The position numbers and the translations under genes are program-made. Below, one piece after another: positions 21,888 to 33,908 of a stretch of DNA of 64,000 nucleotides. The notes below the pieces were generated by a model. It was not told the origin of the DNA. It saw only the letters and a program-made list of their open reading frames with translations, and ran no database searches. The DNA is taken from assembly GCF_964204645.1 (NCBI RefSeq), contig NC_134028.1, positions 9,899,001 through 9,963,000 of the forward strand, in the 5' to 3' direction. The first letter of the stretch is position 1. Each line of letters begins with the position of its first letter. Source of the DNA: Tubulanus polymorphus (taxonomy: Eukaryota > Nemertea > Palaeonemertea > Tubulaniformes > Tubulanidae).

Positions 21888-23393
21888 TTATTTCTTCGGC
21901 CTGGTGCCAGCTTCCGTGTCCCGCGCTTTTCCTATCGCATCGTTTGGCTCGTCGAGTTTGACTCCGATTGGGGCCAATTTGGCAATTGGCCGCCTGGTGA
22001 CTCCATTTTTTGTTCTTACGGTTGCCGATCGGACGAAACCATCACTGCCGATATGCGCTTGTGTGATGATACCTAGTTTCCACTTTCTCCTAGGCTCATT
22101 TTTGTCGTTGATAAGTACGACGTCTCCGTTGTTGACTCGTGTGGGTTTTTTGTGTTTACCCCTCTCATACGCGTGCTGTTGACGTAGTGTGGCTAAGTAT
22201 TCATCCTGAAATCTTCGCTTGAAATTCTCGAGTATTCTGGCTCTCCTGTCAGCTACGGTTTTTAACTGATTGTCTGAAAGTGTGTAGTCCTGATCGTCGT
22301 CGCTGTCAATTGATTCGTTTGGTATAATCTGCAAATCTCGACCATAAATTAGCTTGTTCGGTGAAATGGGTTCAAGATCGTGTATGTCCTCGTTGATATA
22401 AGTCATGGGTCGGTTATTGACTTCACACTGTATCTCTTTGAGTAGGGTTTGAAACTCTTCTTCGGTGACCATGGTTTTCCCGAGCACTTTTTTCATCGCT
22501 GACTTGACGGTGCCAATGCACCGTTCGTGTACCCCCGCCATCCAAGGTGCTTGCGCCGGAGGGTAGATAAATTTGATGAGTCTCTCTGTGTATAATTTCT
22601 GTGCCTTTGTGTCACAGGCGATAGTAAGTAATCGTTTTATTTCCGCTTCCCCACTGATAAACGTTTTGGCGTTGTCGGTGTACAGTATTCGTGGGGTCGA
22701 TTGCGCAGCGCAAAAACGTCTGAACGCTCGCAAATACGACTCCACCGACATGTCTTTTACCACCTCCAGGTGTATCGCCCGTGTGGCACAACAGCAAAAT
22801 AACGCGATGTATCTCTTCACATAAGTTACACCAGTAGACACTGTTACGTGGCCTGTGAAGTCTATTGCCGTCGCGTTGAATGGCGTGTCATAATTCAATC
22901 GAAATCCGGGCAGTGGTGGAGTTTCTGGGGGTTGGTAGTTTCTCCCTTGTATTCTTTCGCAGGTGACGCATTGTTGCAATAGTTTTTTGACGCGTGATCT
23001 TATTTGCGGGATCCAATATTTCTTTCTTATTTTGACAATTGTCATTCCAACGCCGTAATGAAATACATTCTCGTGTTGTTTGTTTATGATGAGTTCCGTT
23101 AGTTTCGAATAAGTGGGTATCAAGTACGGTTGTTTTTGTTGTTCAGTGACGTCTGCGTGGCCAAGTCTCCCCGCGCAGCGTATCAGGCCTGCTCTATCCA
23201 ATTGGAGTCCAAGCTGATGCACGATGGCTGGTTTTTTTGTTGATTTTCCGGTGAGATACTCGACTACGTCACCATAATACTGCTGCTGAGTCATTCTGAC
23301 CCAAAGTTCAACTGCATTATTGAGATCAGCTGTTGAGATGGCTGTGCTACTAAGATTGGTGAACGCTTTGCGAACCCGCGCCGTGGTTCTCAT
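21888..23393 (-). pseudogene. BEL/Pao integrase
   Basis: Intact 501-residue piece of the polyprotein. The zinc-binding HHCC part is HENVFHYGVGMT ... CVTCERIQG. The core has ATAIDFTGHV, LYTDNAKTFI and the Glu in GVHERCIGTVK. The C-terminal module (GDVVLINDKNEPRRKWKLG) is typical of Pao integrases. It is out of frame with the reverse transcriptase, so this copy as a whole is broken. Confidence 0.9.
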
Positions 23394-23425
23394 CAGTTTG
23401 TTGAAATCCTTGAAAGTGCTTATGT

Positions 23426-23752
23426 CTATAATGTGTGCGTCGCTGTTTTACTACCGACGCTCGATATAGGCCATGCTGACCTGTCTTCCTTCAGCCAATC
23501 CGGGCCATCGAACCATACTGACTGCTGTAACTGGCTAAGAGTCGCACCGCGTGATAAGATGTCAGCAGCATTCTCTTCAGTGGTCACGTGATACCAACAA
23601 TTTAGGTCTGACACCTGTTTGATGCTGTCTACTCGGTTTTTCACGAATTGCTTGAGTTTCTTGTCCGACTGCAACCAATACAATGCAATTTCGCTGTCCG
23701 TCAGGTAGAAAGTGTTGACGACGTTAAACTCTTTCTGATATATCTCCTTCAT
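23426..23752 (-). pseudogene. BEL/Pao RNase H segment
   Basis: A 108-residue frame between reverse transcriptase and integrase, with TDSEIALYWLQSDKKLKQFV and NAADILSRG, as in BEL RNase H and the following linker. It overlaps the upstream frame by four bases but lies in a different frame, so a frameshift separates the parts. Confidence 0.75.
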
Positions 23753-25524
23753 ATCTCCTTCAACGAATGCCCATATGACGCTCCCAGTGCCATTGCCTGT
23801 AGCTCTAATTTCGGTACTGTGTTGCTATTTGGTGTTTTCTGCGAAACGATTCGATTTTTCGATCCAATCAACCGTACAGTATCGCCTTGTGTTGCGTACG
23901 CTACGCAGCCAAGCGCTGTTTTAGGGCAGGCATCGCAGAAGACAACGAAATTGATGGGTACATTTCGGTCAAACCCTAACCAGCGCGGTATCCCGAATCC
24001 ATGGGACTGTGAGAGATCTCTGCTTATCTCCGCCCATTCCAATTGTTCATCCAATGTTAGCTCTTCATCCCAATCTTTGTTGAGTAACCATAATTTCTGT
24101 AAGAAAGCTTTCGATTTCGATCCAAGAGGACCCACCAGACCGAGTGGGTCATAAATCGCCGATGATTTCGATAAAACTGATCTTTTGGTTATTGAGTAGT
24201 CTCCGGCCTGAACATTCTTGTTCGCCAATGATATACTGTCAGTCGTTGAGTTCCATTTGAGCCCCAAGAGTGACACGATCTCCGACTTGGTACCATTGTT
24301 CTCATCCTGAAAACGTTGATTTATCTTGGGTTCGTTTGAGGCCCATTGTCTCATTAGAAATGCACCGTCCTGCATTATCTCCAGTGTTTTTTGGTAGTAG
24401 TCAATGGCGAGTTCGCTGTTATCAACCGCCGTTATCAGATTGTCAACGTACAATTTTCCTGCCAAATCTCTCGCTACTGTACAATCGCCGTACGAATCCA
24501 AATGTTTCTTCAATGTAATTCCGAGTGCAAAGGGACTGATTACATTGCCGAATATCACCGTATTGCAACGGTAAGGTACGATTCGTTTCGTTATATCGTT
24601 ATTTTCGTACCACAGGAACTGAACAAATTTTCTGTCCTCCTCTAACAGCGAAATGGACAGGAATGCTCGAGCGATATCAGCGACTAGTCCAATCTTCCGC
24701 GATCTGAACAGTAGCAACAATTCACTCAAATCCGAAATGAGGTTCGGACCCTCAAAGAGACAAGAATTTAGCGACGGTTCCCCTGAACTCGCATCGATCA
24801 CGATTCTGACTGGGGTTGTTTCACTATCCCTGAGTACGGGGAAGTGCGGCATGAAATGACTATCATGTTTCGATTCATTGATCGATTTTCCAGTTTCTGA
24901 AACGTAACCTTTCCGAATGCTTTCGTCCATTACCGCACAATATGCGTCAACGAGATTCAATCGACGTAATCGGTTGACCACTTGTTTCAAACGAGACTGA
25001 CATAATTCGATATTATTTCTTAAGACCGGGTGGTCCGGTTTCCATGGCAATGGAACGGCGTACCGGCCATCTTTGAATTCGATTTTATCTGCATAATCTT
25101 TGAGAAAAATTTCATTGTACTCACGTTCCTCTTGGTCGTTTCCGCACGGTATAGTAAAGACATTTTTCCTGACGAACTCTGTGTATTCCTGTTGAATACT
25201 ATCCGTTTCATGCGTACTATATGACTCGATAAGATCCGACTTCACTGTTGCTGAGTTGAGAACGTTTCTGACCTTTGGTTCGAGAGGTCCTGAGATAATG
25301 CATCCTAATACAGAGTGCTGAACAATCGGCGTTGTATCACAATTAAGTTCTCCCTCCAAGAACAAATAAGCAAAATCCTGACCAAGCAGGATTTCGACTG
25401 ATAATTCCTCTCCACTGAAACTGTCCGCCAATTCCAGATTCGCGATATGTGGTAGCTTCGTAGCTTCGATCCATCCGCTTTGATTGATATCGGTAACAAT
25501 CCGATCTTTGACTATAACGTCCAT
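23749..25524 (-). pseudogene. BEL/Pao reverse transcriptase
   Basis: 591 residues: end of the protease domain (VEILLGQDFAYLFLEGEL), then the reverse transcriptase with PVRIVIDASSGEPSLNSCL, GLVADIARAFLSI and the active site LYVDNLIT, a YVDN form often seen in Pao elements instead of YVDD. RNase H begins at FVVFCDACPKTALGCVAY. Same frame as the Gag-protease part, separated from it by one TAA near 25558. Confidence 0.85.
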
Positions 25525-25557
25525 GACAATCCAACCTATTTTGGTCCTGACTTTAAG

Positions 25558-27132
25558 TTATACTACGTCGTACCATTGAGCTTGCGTCACATGACCTCCG
25601 AATCCGTGTACTTCTCTCAACTTTTTGCCGATAATCAACAATCCTAAACTGTCGACTACTTTGCGGGTCACGTACGTATCATGACTACCTCGATCCAGCA
25701 ACAGTCCCTGATTATGTAACTGTTTATTGTTGTCGATATTGCCCAAAGTAACACGTGCAGTTTCCAATAACACGATGTCATTGGTGCCTGTTGAAACTGC
25801 GCTGGTCACTTCCGGTGTGACGAACGACACTTCAGACTGTCCCCTGTTGCCTAATAGCACAACTGGCACGCTCCTTTCAGATATGGTTAACATTTGCTGT
25901 TTCGTTTGATAGCGATTCTGATTCTGATTTTCTCCTCTGTTATGGTCCAACGAACGAAAGTATTCGTGCAGACTGGTATGATGCCTTCGTTTGCATTCTC
26001 GACATGATTTCGTATTACGACATTCCGTTTTACGATGGTTATTTCCTAAGCAATTGAAGCATTTTTGTTCTTCACTAACCCTCTTGCCTCTTTCCGCCAG
26101 GGATAGAGGACATTCCCATGTCTTGTGGTTCCCTGAACAGATTCTACAACTGGTATCCCGTGTAAAGGCTACCAGCCCCGCCGCGGTCCCGGTTCTTGGT
26201 CTGATATTTGATTGTTGGTGTATTCTGTGGTTCTGGTTCTGTTCCTGATTGCCTCTCTCACCCATATTATCTAATTCCTCCGTGAACGCATTCATGAATT
26301 TTTCGATGTTGAATTTTGTCGTTTGGTCACAGGTCCCCATACGATCTAGGATTGGCTTAGGAATTTTCCGTTCCAAAATTGGTACAAGTAACGCCGAACA
26401 TTCTGCACTATCTACTCCCAAATTCTCGAGAGATCGAATGTGTCCCTTCACGGTAAATAAAAATTGGTTCAAGGCCATATAATTGTTGGCTGGTGGGGTG
26501 AGGTCCAAAATTTCGTTGACGTGGGCGCGAATTACTTTTCTCGGTTGTCCGAATCTGTCCTTTAAAATTGATACGATTGTTGACAAATTCTCTCCTGATG
26601 CGTGGATTCCAACCATGGCATCTGCCGCTGTTCCACGAAGTTGTCCGGTGATGTAATTAAATTTTGTGATGTCGCAATAATCACCGTTCATGACGTCGGC
26701 TTCCATCGTTTGCCAAAACGAAGCCCATTTTGTGGGTGTTCCATCGAATGTCGGCAGCTTGATTTTCGGTAATTGCGCTGTTTTTTTTGTTGGTCTACTA
26801 TCGTCGTTGTTTGATTCCGTTTTCGTTGTGTTCGAATCTAGGAATGCTTTTATGCGCATCAGCGTCACCCTCTGTTCAGTTCGCAATTTTTTTGATGTTG
26901 ATATTTCGTTAGCATAATCCGGTTCTTTTATAGAGAGGGCTTCGATTTTGTCGCTTAAATCCAGACATGTCTCGTATGTATCTCTCATTTCCTCCATTCT
27001 CGCCTCGAGCTCGGAGAATTCCTCCGTTGACTGCGTTTTTTTCTTCATAATCTTGTTGATTGCCGAATACTCCTCATCGAATAACCCTTGAAGGGTTGTC
27101 CGTTTCGTTTTGAGTGAAACTAAGTCTTCCAT
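25558..27132 (-). pseudogene. BEL/Pao Gag and protease
   Basis: 524 residues. The N-terminus to about residue 110 is coiled coil. Then comes the Pao Gag core (LPKIKLPTFDGTPTKWASFW), zinc knuckles (CRICSGNHKTWECP, CFNCLGNNHRKTEC) and the protease with LLLDRGSHDTYV. Retropepsins have D-S-G or D-T-G at this spot; here Arg replaces the second residue. A TAA ends the frame near 25558 and the rest of pol resumes in the same frame 11 codons later. Confidence 0.85.
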
Positions 27133-27143
27133 TGCGTTGTGTT

Positions 27144-27161
27144 ATCCTGGTCACGGCACCA
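27144..27161 (-). other. BEL primer binding site
   Basis: On the minus strand TGGTGCCGTGACCAGGAT follows the 5' LTR end directly, the common BEL-type primer site. Confidence 0.7.
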
Positions 27162-27342
27162 TGTGAGATTTACGGGCCCAAACCCGGAGCTGTGATAGAC
27201 TGCTTCACGAATACAGAACCTAACGCTGTGAATTCTATACTACCACTGACTTTATTGTTCTCATGAAAATGTTACAGTGCTAAAGATCGACAAGGGTCGC
27301 TTCAACTGGGTCGACTTAAGGTCGACTGTCTCTGACACGGAC

Positions 27343-28044
27343 ATCTCATTGATTGTATATTTGTCGTCGTCCTCGCGGGAAGCCGATTGTCCGTGCGGGC
27401 GCGTCCCCGGACAATCGGTACTGTAAATATATTTATCCGGACAACAGATTAGCGTATGTTCCGGAACCAAGTTAAATTATAAGTAAAATCGTTGTCCCCG
27501 GGAAACAGTTCCGGTCGTTATTTCCCGGACCACCGGGCTTTGTGTAACATGTTCGTTCCAGACAGCAAATGCCAGTTATTGTATATATGTTTCATCTCGA
27601 GCCCTAAAATAATCATTAATACCCAGTTCAAACGACTGTAGTTCTGTCATTGAGGTCAGCGGAGGTCCTGCCCGCTCTAGGAGGTCAGCTTGCGCATCGT
27701 ATGAATTCCGGACGGTGGGGGGTTCAACACGTTACTAAGAATAGGACGATAAGAGGAGAGGAACTTCACCCAGCCGTATTACTCGCCTTCAAGAGAAGGA
27801 CGAGCGGACCCGGACGGACCCACTGACGGAGAAACCCGCGTAGACACGAGGACTCGGTCCGGGACCGAGGGGAGGTCGGAGCCTCCAAGACATGTTGTTA
27901 TTGAGCGTCGTCCCGTGACACCGGGCGTACGGGAGGCCTACCGGCGCAGACACAGCTGCAGGAGTTGTCTGTTCTGATGAATATTTTTATTAGTGATTTC
28001 GACCGGGGTGTCAAATGGTTACCGTGTCTGGGAAATCCGTTACA
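27343..28044 (+). mobile_element. Ty3/Gypsy 3' LTR (copy 3), right part
   Basis: Continues the LTR after the BEL insertion and ends GGGAAATCCGTTACA. It matches 12930-13628 closely, including the GGTCAGCGGAGGTCCTGC block. Confidence 0.9.
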
Positions 28045-28101
28045 CTCGGAATGGTAACAGACACAGAACAATTCAATTTAATTCAATTCAATACGCAAAC
28101 T

Positions 28102-28241
28102 AGACTGGTTGCCGGTCTCTACCTTCAGTTATAGACTGGTCGCCTGTCCATTTCTGCGCCACTAGACTGGTCGCCTGTCCCATACTGTGCCACCTGCATC
28201 CGCAGTCAGCAGAATAGAAGGTAGAGACCAGCAGCCAGTCT
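28102..28241. repeat. Small inverted-repeat element
   Basis: AGACTGGTTGCCGGTCTCTA (28102 on) is mirrored by its complement ending at 28241, with two further AGACTGGTCGCCTGTCC copies between. No coding capacity. Confidence 0.7.
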
Positions 28242-28315
28242 CCCTTCAGAAATTATATAGCGATTCAAAAACAAAGTTCCTCATTCGCGTACCGAGTGTA
28301 ACGAAACCACAGGGG

Positions 28316-28915
28316 TTTGGCGATGGGCTTGGATTTTATTTGCTGGTTGTTGATAATCTCGCGAGAATGGCGCTAAATATGAACTGCGAATAAATTCAAA
28401 ATATCACGGAAATACCTTGTGTTTATATTGTTTATTTATCCGCTATAAAGTGATGACGATATAGCTGTGATCCTCGAGAATTAACCTTATAGGTTAAAAT
28501 GTAGCAGTTAAAGCAATTATACCAATTAGTTTTATCAGCGAATACATTGATAAGCGGTTTGCAACGCGATGTAAATCAAGCCAATAGAAAACTACGTAGT
28601 GGGTGCAGAGCTATACTTCCGATAAACAAGCCAGAAAGTTGGGACAGTCACATGACAAATAAGAAGCGTTAAGACACGTGACTGTCCCAACTGGCACGAC
28701 TTGAAGGGCGTTTTATCCCTTGGGATTTTATATAGTAAAGCGTCACGACCGTCTGATAATGATCCTTAACGACCAATTGTTTATCGGAACTTTATAGCGG
28801 ATAAATAAACAATATAAACACAAGGTATTTCCGTGATATTTTGAATTTATTCGCAGTTCATATTTCTCGCGAGATTATCAACAACCAGGAAATAAAATCC
28901 AAGCCTGTCGCCAAA
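28316..28915. mobile_element. 600-bp foldback element
   Basis: Two arms of about 125-140 bp (28316-28458 and 28790-28915) are near-perfect reverse complements, with TGGTTGTTGATAATCTCGCG and CACGGAAATACCTTGTGT. Inside lies another hairpin, GTTGGGACAGTCAC and its complement (28634-28690). No gene. The right copy lacks a short stretch (ATGGCGCTA) of the left. Confidence 0.8.
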
Positions 28916-28989
28916 GGAGAGCGTTGTTTTCTATCTGCCACAGCATAATCTTCTCATAGCGCATGCGCAGCGGATGTAATTAAACACAC

Positions 28990-29270
28990 GTGTCTGCTGT
29001 GGTGGATAGAAAACATTTGTCCGAGTTGATTTTCTATCCATCAGAGCAGGATCGTCCAACTGCTGTGGTGGATAGAAAATAGGTTTCTTTTCGATCTTCA
29101 ATCCATCAGAGCAGGATCGTTCAACTGCTGTGGTGGATAGAAAATAGGTTTCTTTGGGATTTTCTATCCATCAGAGCTGGATCGTTCAACTGCTGTGGTG
29201 GATAGAAAATAGGTTTCTTTTCGATTTTCTATCCACCAGAGCAGAATCGACTAACTGTTGCGATTGATCG
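28990..29270. repeat. 65-bp minisatellite
   Basis: Four units with CTGTGGTGGATAGAAAATAG and TTTTCTATCCATCAGAGCAG. Within each unit GGATAGAAAA and TTTTCTATCC form a palindrome. Confidence 0.8.
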
Positions 29271-30246
29271 AAATTAGGTTATTTTTCAACTATCTGACCG
29301 TCCAGAGTTCAGACCCGGCTTTCTTTAAACTTTGATCGGTTGGTTTTCGTTCAACGAACACATTCCAAGTATTTTGTGCGTATGAATTACTGGCAAACTC
29401 ATTTCTTTCCTTTTGAAAGATTCGTTGACAGGAAAGAGTTCCTGAATTATAAAAGCCATTAACTACAAGAGATCCATCGATTTTGTATTAATAGGTATCT
29501 TTATAGGTTATATCTTTCATATTACAAAAATATAGATACTGCATGTGTAACTTTATTACACAATAAACAATATAAGAAATGAAATGCAGATAAGAGATGT
29601 TTCCCAAGTTAGTTATAAACAGTTAACAATTACTACTAAATATTACTAATAGTATAAAGTCTATGTACAAAGCAGACATAAGTTACAACTGACACAATTT
29701 CAAGACGTTTCCTTTCGTTTTATCAATCTGATCGCCCAAACTAGCTTGCAATATTTAGTAGTAATTGTTGATTCAGCTTTTTCAGTGATGTTCAGGAACC
29801 GGTTGCCGTATAGAGTGATTGAATATCTAACAATTTTATACCAGCATACATACACGCAGGATGCGCAAAGGATCTGGTTAACATATTTCTCTCGTAATAC
29901 ATTTCGGAGTTTACAGTTACAGTTCTAAATGTAAGTACCGTTTTTGTAGTTATTAAGAAATCGGAAAGGGGTTACTTAATAAGAAAACTTTACATATGTT
30001 TCAGAGCAGCAATTTATATTTGGCAACTACAACTTCAAGTATATTCTATTCTACGCTCAAGATAGATTTCTCGTTCGGTCGCAACAGCTGTTGTATTATA
30101 CTATATTGATATCAACATTCCACGCATAAATTACCGGGCTTCGGAAGCGCGGTGAGGAATTTTCGATCGATACAGTTTGTAGAATAAATATATGTGTTTA
30201 TGAAATCAACTGGTGTTTTGGTTGTATTACTTTTCAGTTTTTAGGA
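29271..30246. other. Intergenic, no gene seen
   Basis: No convincing gene. The only structure is an inverted pair around AATTACTACTAAATATT (near 29627) and its complement (near 29750). Confidence 0.5.
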
Positions 30247-30597
30247 TGTAATATCGAGAATCCGAAATGACTTATCTGGACAATTTAATTGCTCCTAATA
30301 GATAAACAAATGTAGTGAGATATTAAATCCTAATTCAAATACAAAATATTAAAAAAACTAAAACTTCAACTAGCTATTGAATTCTACTATATTTTAATAT
30401 ATTCTTATTCAATTCTAATTAACACTAGATTAAATAGATTTTGAATAGATTCAAATAAAGAAAACATCAAATAGCTAGTATTTCTTAGTCAATACTAGAA
30501 TTCTTTAACTTAACTAGCTAGTATTAACCCAAAGAGTTACTAGTATCAATTTAGAATAAGTATAATATTTTTTTTCTCACTTTTTTCCTAAAATAAA

Positions 30598-31191
30598 TGT
30601 CTTAGAAATCGAAGAAGAATAATATTGATATTGAAAAAATATTAGATGATTTAGGATTAACCGAAGCCAAAATTGAAAATAATAGTAATAATGTAGCAAC
30701 TGATTGTATTCAAAATAATAATATTGATATTGAATACTATTCAACATGTAAAAATCAACTCTAGTAACTAATTGCTAGTGGTAAATGCAAAGAATTTATT
30801 GGTACAATAATAACTTTTCAAGAATTAGATAATATGAACAAAGAAAAAGTAATATAATATTTCAAAATATATGAAGAAGCTAGATTAGCCCGAATAAACG
30901 ATTCTATTAGTGGTGGACTAGTAAAATGTTATTCTAATGTATGCAACCGGATAATACCAATTGATGATGAAAATAAATTATATACTGATTTAAAAAATGA
31001 TTACTTAGTTATGACAGAATTACAAAAATGGGTTGGATACGCTTCATTTCAATTAGGATCGATTATGACATTAATTCCTACTGGTGTAATAACATTTTCT
31101 AATATCAAACCTATAGACTAAAAAGATAAAAAATCAGATACTATCGAAACAGATATCGAAACAGAACAAAAATTAAGTAAAATAAATGAGG
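30598..31191 (+). pseudogene. Element A unknown acidic protein
   Basis: One frame can be followed from ATG 30598 to 31191 through five or so stops (for example TAG after two codons, a TAG TAA pair near 30762, TAA near 30856). Readable parts are NNIDIEKILDDLGLTEAKI and WVGYASFQLGSIMTLIPTGV. Several stops stand where Gln would be expected, but others do not, so ordinary decay rather than a changed code is likely. It may correspond to the first part of the gene at 48884 in B. Function unknown. Confidence 0.5.
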
Positions 31192-31527
31192 GATGGTATT
31201 AAGAAAAAGCCTAGATCTGAAAAACAAATTGCGTGGTCAAAGCAATTAGGTAGAACTGCAGAATTAAAAGCTAAGAAAGAGAAATTAGCTGTTATAAATG
31301 AATCACAGACATTATCTGATATTAATTCAAATAATAATTCATCTAATGCTTCTAATACTGGAAGTAATTATTACTTATATATTACAATTGTATTTATCAC
31401 AGTAATTATATTCTCTGGTGTAATATATAAATTCAAATTTAATGATGATGATAAACCTATTAAACCAGAATATAAATCAAATGATAAAATCATTGAAAAT
31501 AAATCTAAATTATCATTAATGGATTAG
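31186..31527 (+). CDS. Element A single-pass membrane protein
   Basis: 113 residues. Lys-rich N-terminus with IAWSKQLGRTAELKAKKEK, an Asn/Ser linker, one membrane segment (YYLYITIVFITVIIFSGVIY, about residues 64-83) and a charged tail ending MD. The C-terminal part of the gene at 48884-50098 in B has the same plan (IEWSRQLG, then a membrane segment, then KKMD at the end). TAAATG start, overlapping the upstream frame by six bases. Confidence 0.55.
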   Translation: MRDGIKKKPRSEKQIAWSKQLGRTAELKAKKEKLAVINESQTLSDINSNNNSSNASNTGSNYYLYITIVFITVIIFSGVIYKFKFNDDDKPIKPEYKSNDKIIENKSKLSLMD

Positions 31528-31533
31528 AATAAG

Positions 31534-32526
31534 ATGAAAAAAGAACAATATTTAAGAGATTTATATTATAACCCAGAGAGTAAAGTATCATTTATTCTAG
31601 TGTTGCAGAATTATGGGATAAAATACAATTTGATAGTGAAAATATAAAATATAGTGAATTAAAATTACGGTTACAAAATCACCCAACATATCAAATCCAT
31701 AAGAAAATGGATAAAAATTATTTAACAAGAAAAGTTATGGTTTCATATATTGATCAACAATGGCAAGCAGATTTAATTGATATGAAAAACTTAGAAGAAC
31801 ACAATAAAGGATATTTTTTTTCGATATTAAATGTTATAGATATATTCAGTAGATACGCATGGTCAATTCCAATCAAAAATAAAACTGGTATAGAAGTAAG
31901 AAATGAGTTCAAATTAATATTTAAAGAAGCTATTCCAGATAAGATACAATTTGATGAATGTAAAGAATTTTATAATAAACATTAAAAAAATCATTATCTG
32001 ATAACGATGTAGAGTATTATTCAACACACTCAGATAAAAAGCATCTATCATAGAAAGATTTGATAAAATATTGAAAACTAGAATGAGGAAATATTTTACT
32101 GCTAATGCAACACATAAATATATCGATATATTACATGATTTAGTGAAAGGTTATTATAATTTTAAACATTCAAGTATTGGTATGAAACCTATACAAGCTA
32201 GAAAAAAAGATAATTCAGAAGTTGTTTGGAACACTTTATATGGTGCGTTTGTTACACATGATTTTGGAGAACCTAAATTTAAACCAGGACAACATGTTAG
32301 AATATCTAAATATCGAAAAAGATTTTATAAAGGTTATACTCCAAATTTTACTGAAGACATATTTAAAATTAAAAAAATAATATTAACTAAACCTTTTATG
32401 TATAAATTAGAAGATTTAAAATATGAAGAAATATTAGGTTATTTTTATGAACGAGAATTATCACTTGTACCAAATTCAGATGATATAGAATACAAAATAG
32501 AAAAGGTATTGAAAACAAAAACGTAA
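31534..32526 (+). pseudogene. Element A retroviral-type (DDE) integrase
   Basis: This enzyme would insert the element. Core motifs are readable: WQADLIDM (first Asp), NVIDIFSRYAWSIPIKNKTG, IQFDECKEFYNKH (second Asp) and, in another frame near 32050, SIIERFDK (Glu). The C-terminal part (32071-32526) has GQHVRISKYRKRFYKGY, like Maverick integrases before the chromodomain. Breaks: a frameshift near 31600 and two between about 31985 and 32055. It follows the membrane protein gene closely and precedes the ATPase. Confidence 0.8.
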
Positions 32527-32609
32527 CGTGGTAAGAAATAATATCTGGTGAAATATGAAAGATGATAAATTTAATGAATGGATTTTATCTAGTAAAATTA
32601 AGAAAATAA

Positions 32610-33552
32610 ATGAATAAAGATTTATTTATATTTGAACCCGCATAATATGTTAATAACTGGGGTAACCAATTGTGGTAAAACACATTTTATATTAGATTTG
32701 TTAGAAACTGTTTATATAAATCATTTTGATAATGCAATATTATTCTGCCCTACTTATGAAATGAATGAAACGTATAATAGAGATATAGTTTTTTAAGATA
32801 AAAGATTTATTATATCAAATCCTACTTCTGTAAAGAGTATTTTAGATAATTGTATAAAAATTGCATTAGATATTCATAATGGAACAAATGAAAGGCTGAA
32901 TCCAAGAACATGTCTATCGCACTTTTGAGCCCAAACGTCTACTTTTACTTAGTAGCCACTTGAGAACAATAAGCAATAAACGATATCATCTCTACTGCTA
33001 GTATGCACTATCGAAACCAGATGTTTCAAAATGGTCACTTTTCAATAGAAGACTCTTCGAAACAGCCACTATAGAAAACCAAAAGTGACTGTTTTGAAAT
33101 GTATACTACTGGAAAAGTAGCTGATATCGTTAATTGCTTATTGTTCTCAAGTGGCTACTAAGTGAAAGTAGACGTTTGGGCTCAAAAGTGCGATAGACAT
33201 GTTCTTGGATTCAGCCTTTCAAATACATTATTCATCATAGATGATTGTGCAAATTTACATGATTCAAAATACGAGAATTATGTTATTGAGCTTTTTCTGG
33301 TAGACATTTTGGGATAACAACATGGGTTTTAAATCAAAAATATAATTCAATTGCTAAAGATTTTACGGAGAATATAAGATTTTTAGTATTATTTTATAAC
33401 AAAGATTATAGCAATCTATGCAACAATCTCTGGAAGAAAATCAAATTATAATGACTTACATGATGAATATATGAATAAATTAAAAAATAATAAACGTTCC
33501 AAATTATTACTGAGCCTACAATTTCCCTATGAATACAAATTTATAAAATAAA
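32610..33552 (+). pseudogene. Element A FtsK/HerA-type packaging ATPase
   Basis: Genome-packaging ATPase of the Maverick/adenovirus-like capsid module. Walker A is ITGVTNCGKTHFILDLL (near 32645), followed by ILFCPTYEMN; Walker B is TLFIIDDCANLHD (near 33226). A 331-bp transposon splits the gene between the two, and a TAA lies near 32794, with further breaks after 33290. An in-frame break near the start means the first codon is uncertain. Confidence 0.75.
32890..33220. mobile_element. 331-bp MITE inserted in the ATPase gene
   Basis: Long inverted repeats of about 110 bp start GAAAGGCTGAATCCAAGAAC. AAAT flanks both sides (32886-32889 and 33221-33224). The centre is a second palindrome around CACTTTT. 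It is a palindromic MITE without coding sequence. Confidence 0.8.
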
Positions 33553-33699
33553 ATTTTAAAAAATATAATATAATTTAGAATTGTATGGATGGTACGAGTG
33601 TACGAATGGTACGAGTGTAATAATATTTAAAAAACAGTACGAGTTTGATTTTAAGTTATTTTATACTATATTTAAATATTATTTTAATATTGCTAAAAA
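33553..33699. other. AT-rich spacer
   Basis: Between the converging ATPase gene and the minus-strand block. It holds a short ATGGTACGAGTGTA duplication and nothing else. Confidence 0.4.
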
Positions 33700-33892
33700 T
33701 GTTATCACCGAACTAATTGTAACTGAACAACTAATAATAAAATAATATATAATTTTACATTTTAAATACTTTTTCTTTTTAATTTTTAAATCATTTTCAA
33801 ATTCTAATATTTGTTTTTCTAAATATATTTTTTATTTAGTTTTATTTATATCATGAGGAATAATCAACACAATCAATTTGATTTTCCATTTA
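33700..33892 (-). pseudogene. Fragment of the two-pass membrane protein gene
   Basis: Minus-strand reading resembles the start and coiled-coil part of the protein at 47028 in B (LEKQILEFES, IDIIPHD regions). The rest is deleted or decayed. It keeps the start signal T6-N10-ATGG. Confidence 0.45.
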
Positions 33893-33908
33893 TATAATGA
33901 AAAAATTA

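Larger units (their letters stand above)
21256..27337 (-). mobile_element. Complete BEL/Pao retrotransposon
   Basis: Two LTRs of 176 bp, almost identical (21256-21431 and 27162-27337, TGTGAGATTT...TCTCTGACA), enclose gag-pol on the minus strand. A perfect 5-bp duplication CGGAC flanks it (21251-21255 and 27338-27342). The near-identity of the LTRs makes this one of the youngest insertions here, although the coding region already has a stop and frameshifts. Confidence 0.95.

Noticed and set aside
30598-31191. A ciliate-like genetic code in element A, as TAA/TAG stand at some Gln positions
   Set aside because: Stops also replace Lys and Leu codons in the penton gene, and there are frameshifts throughout, so ordinary decay explains it.
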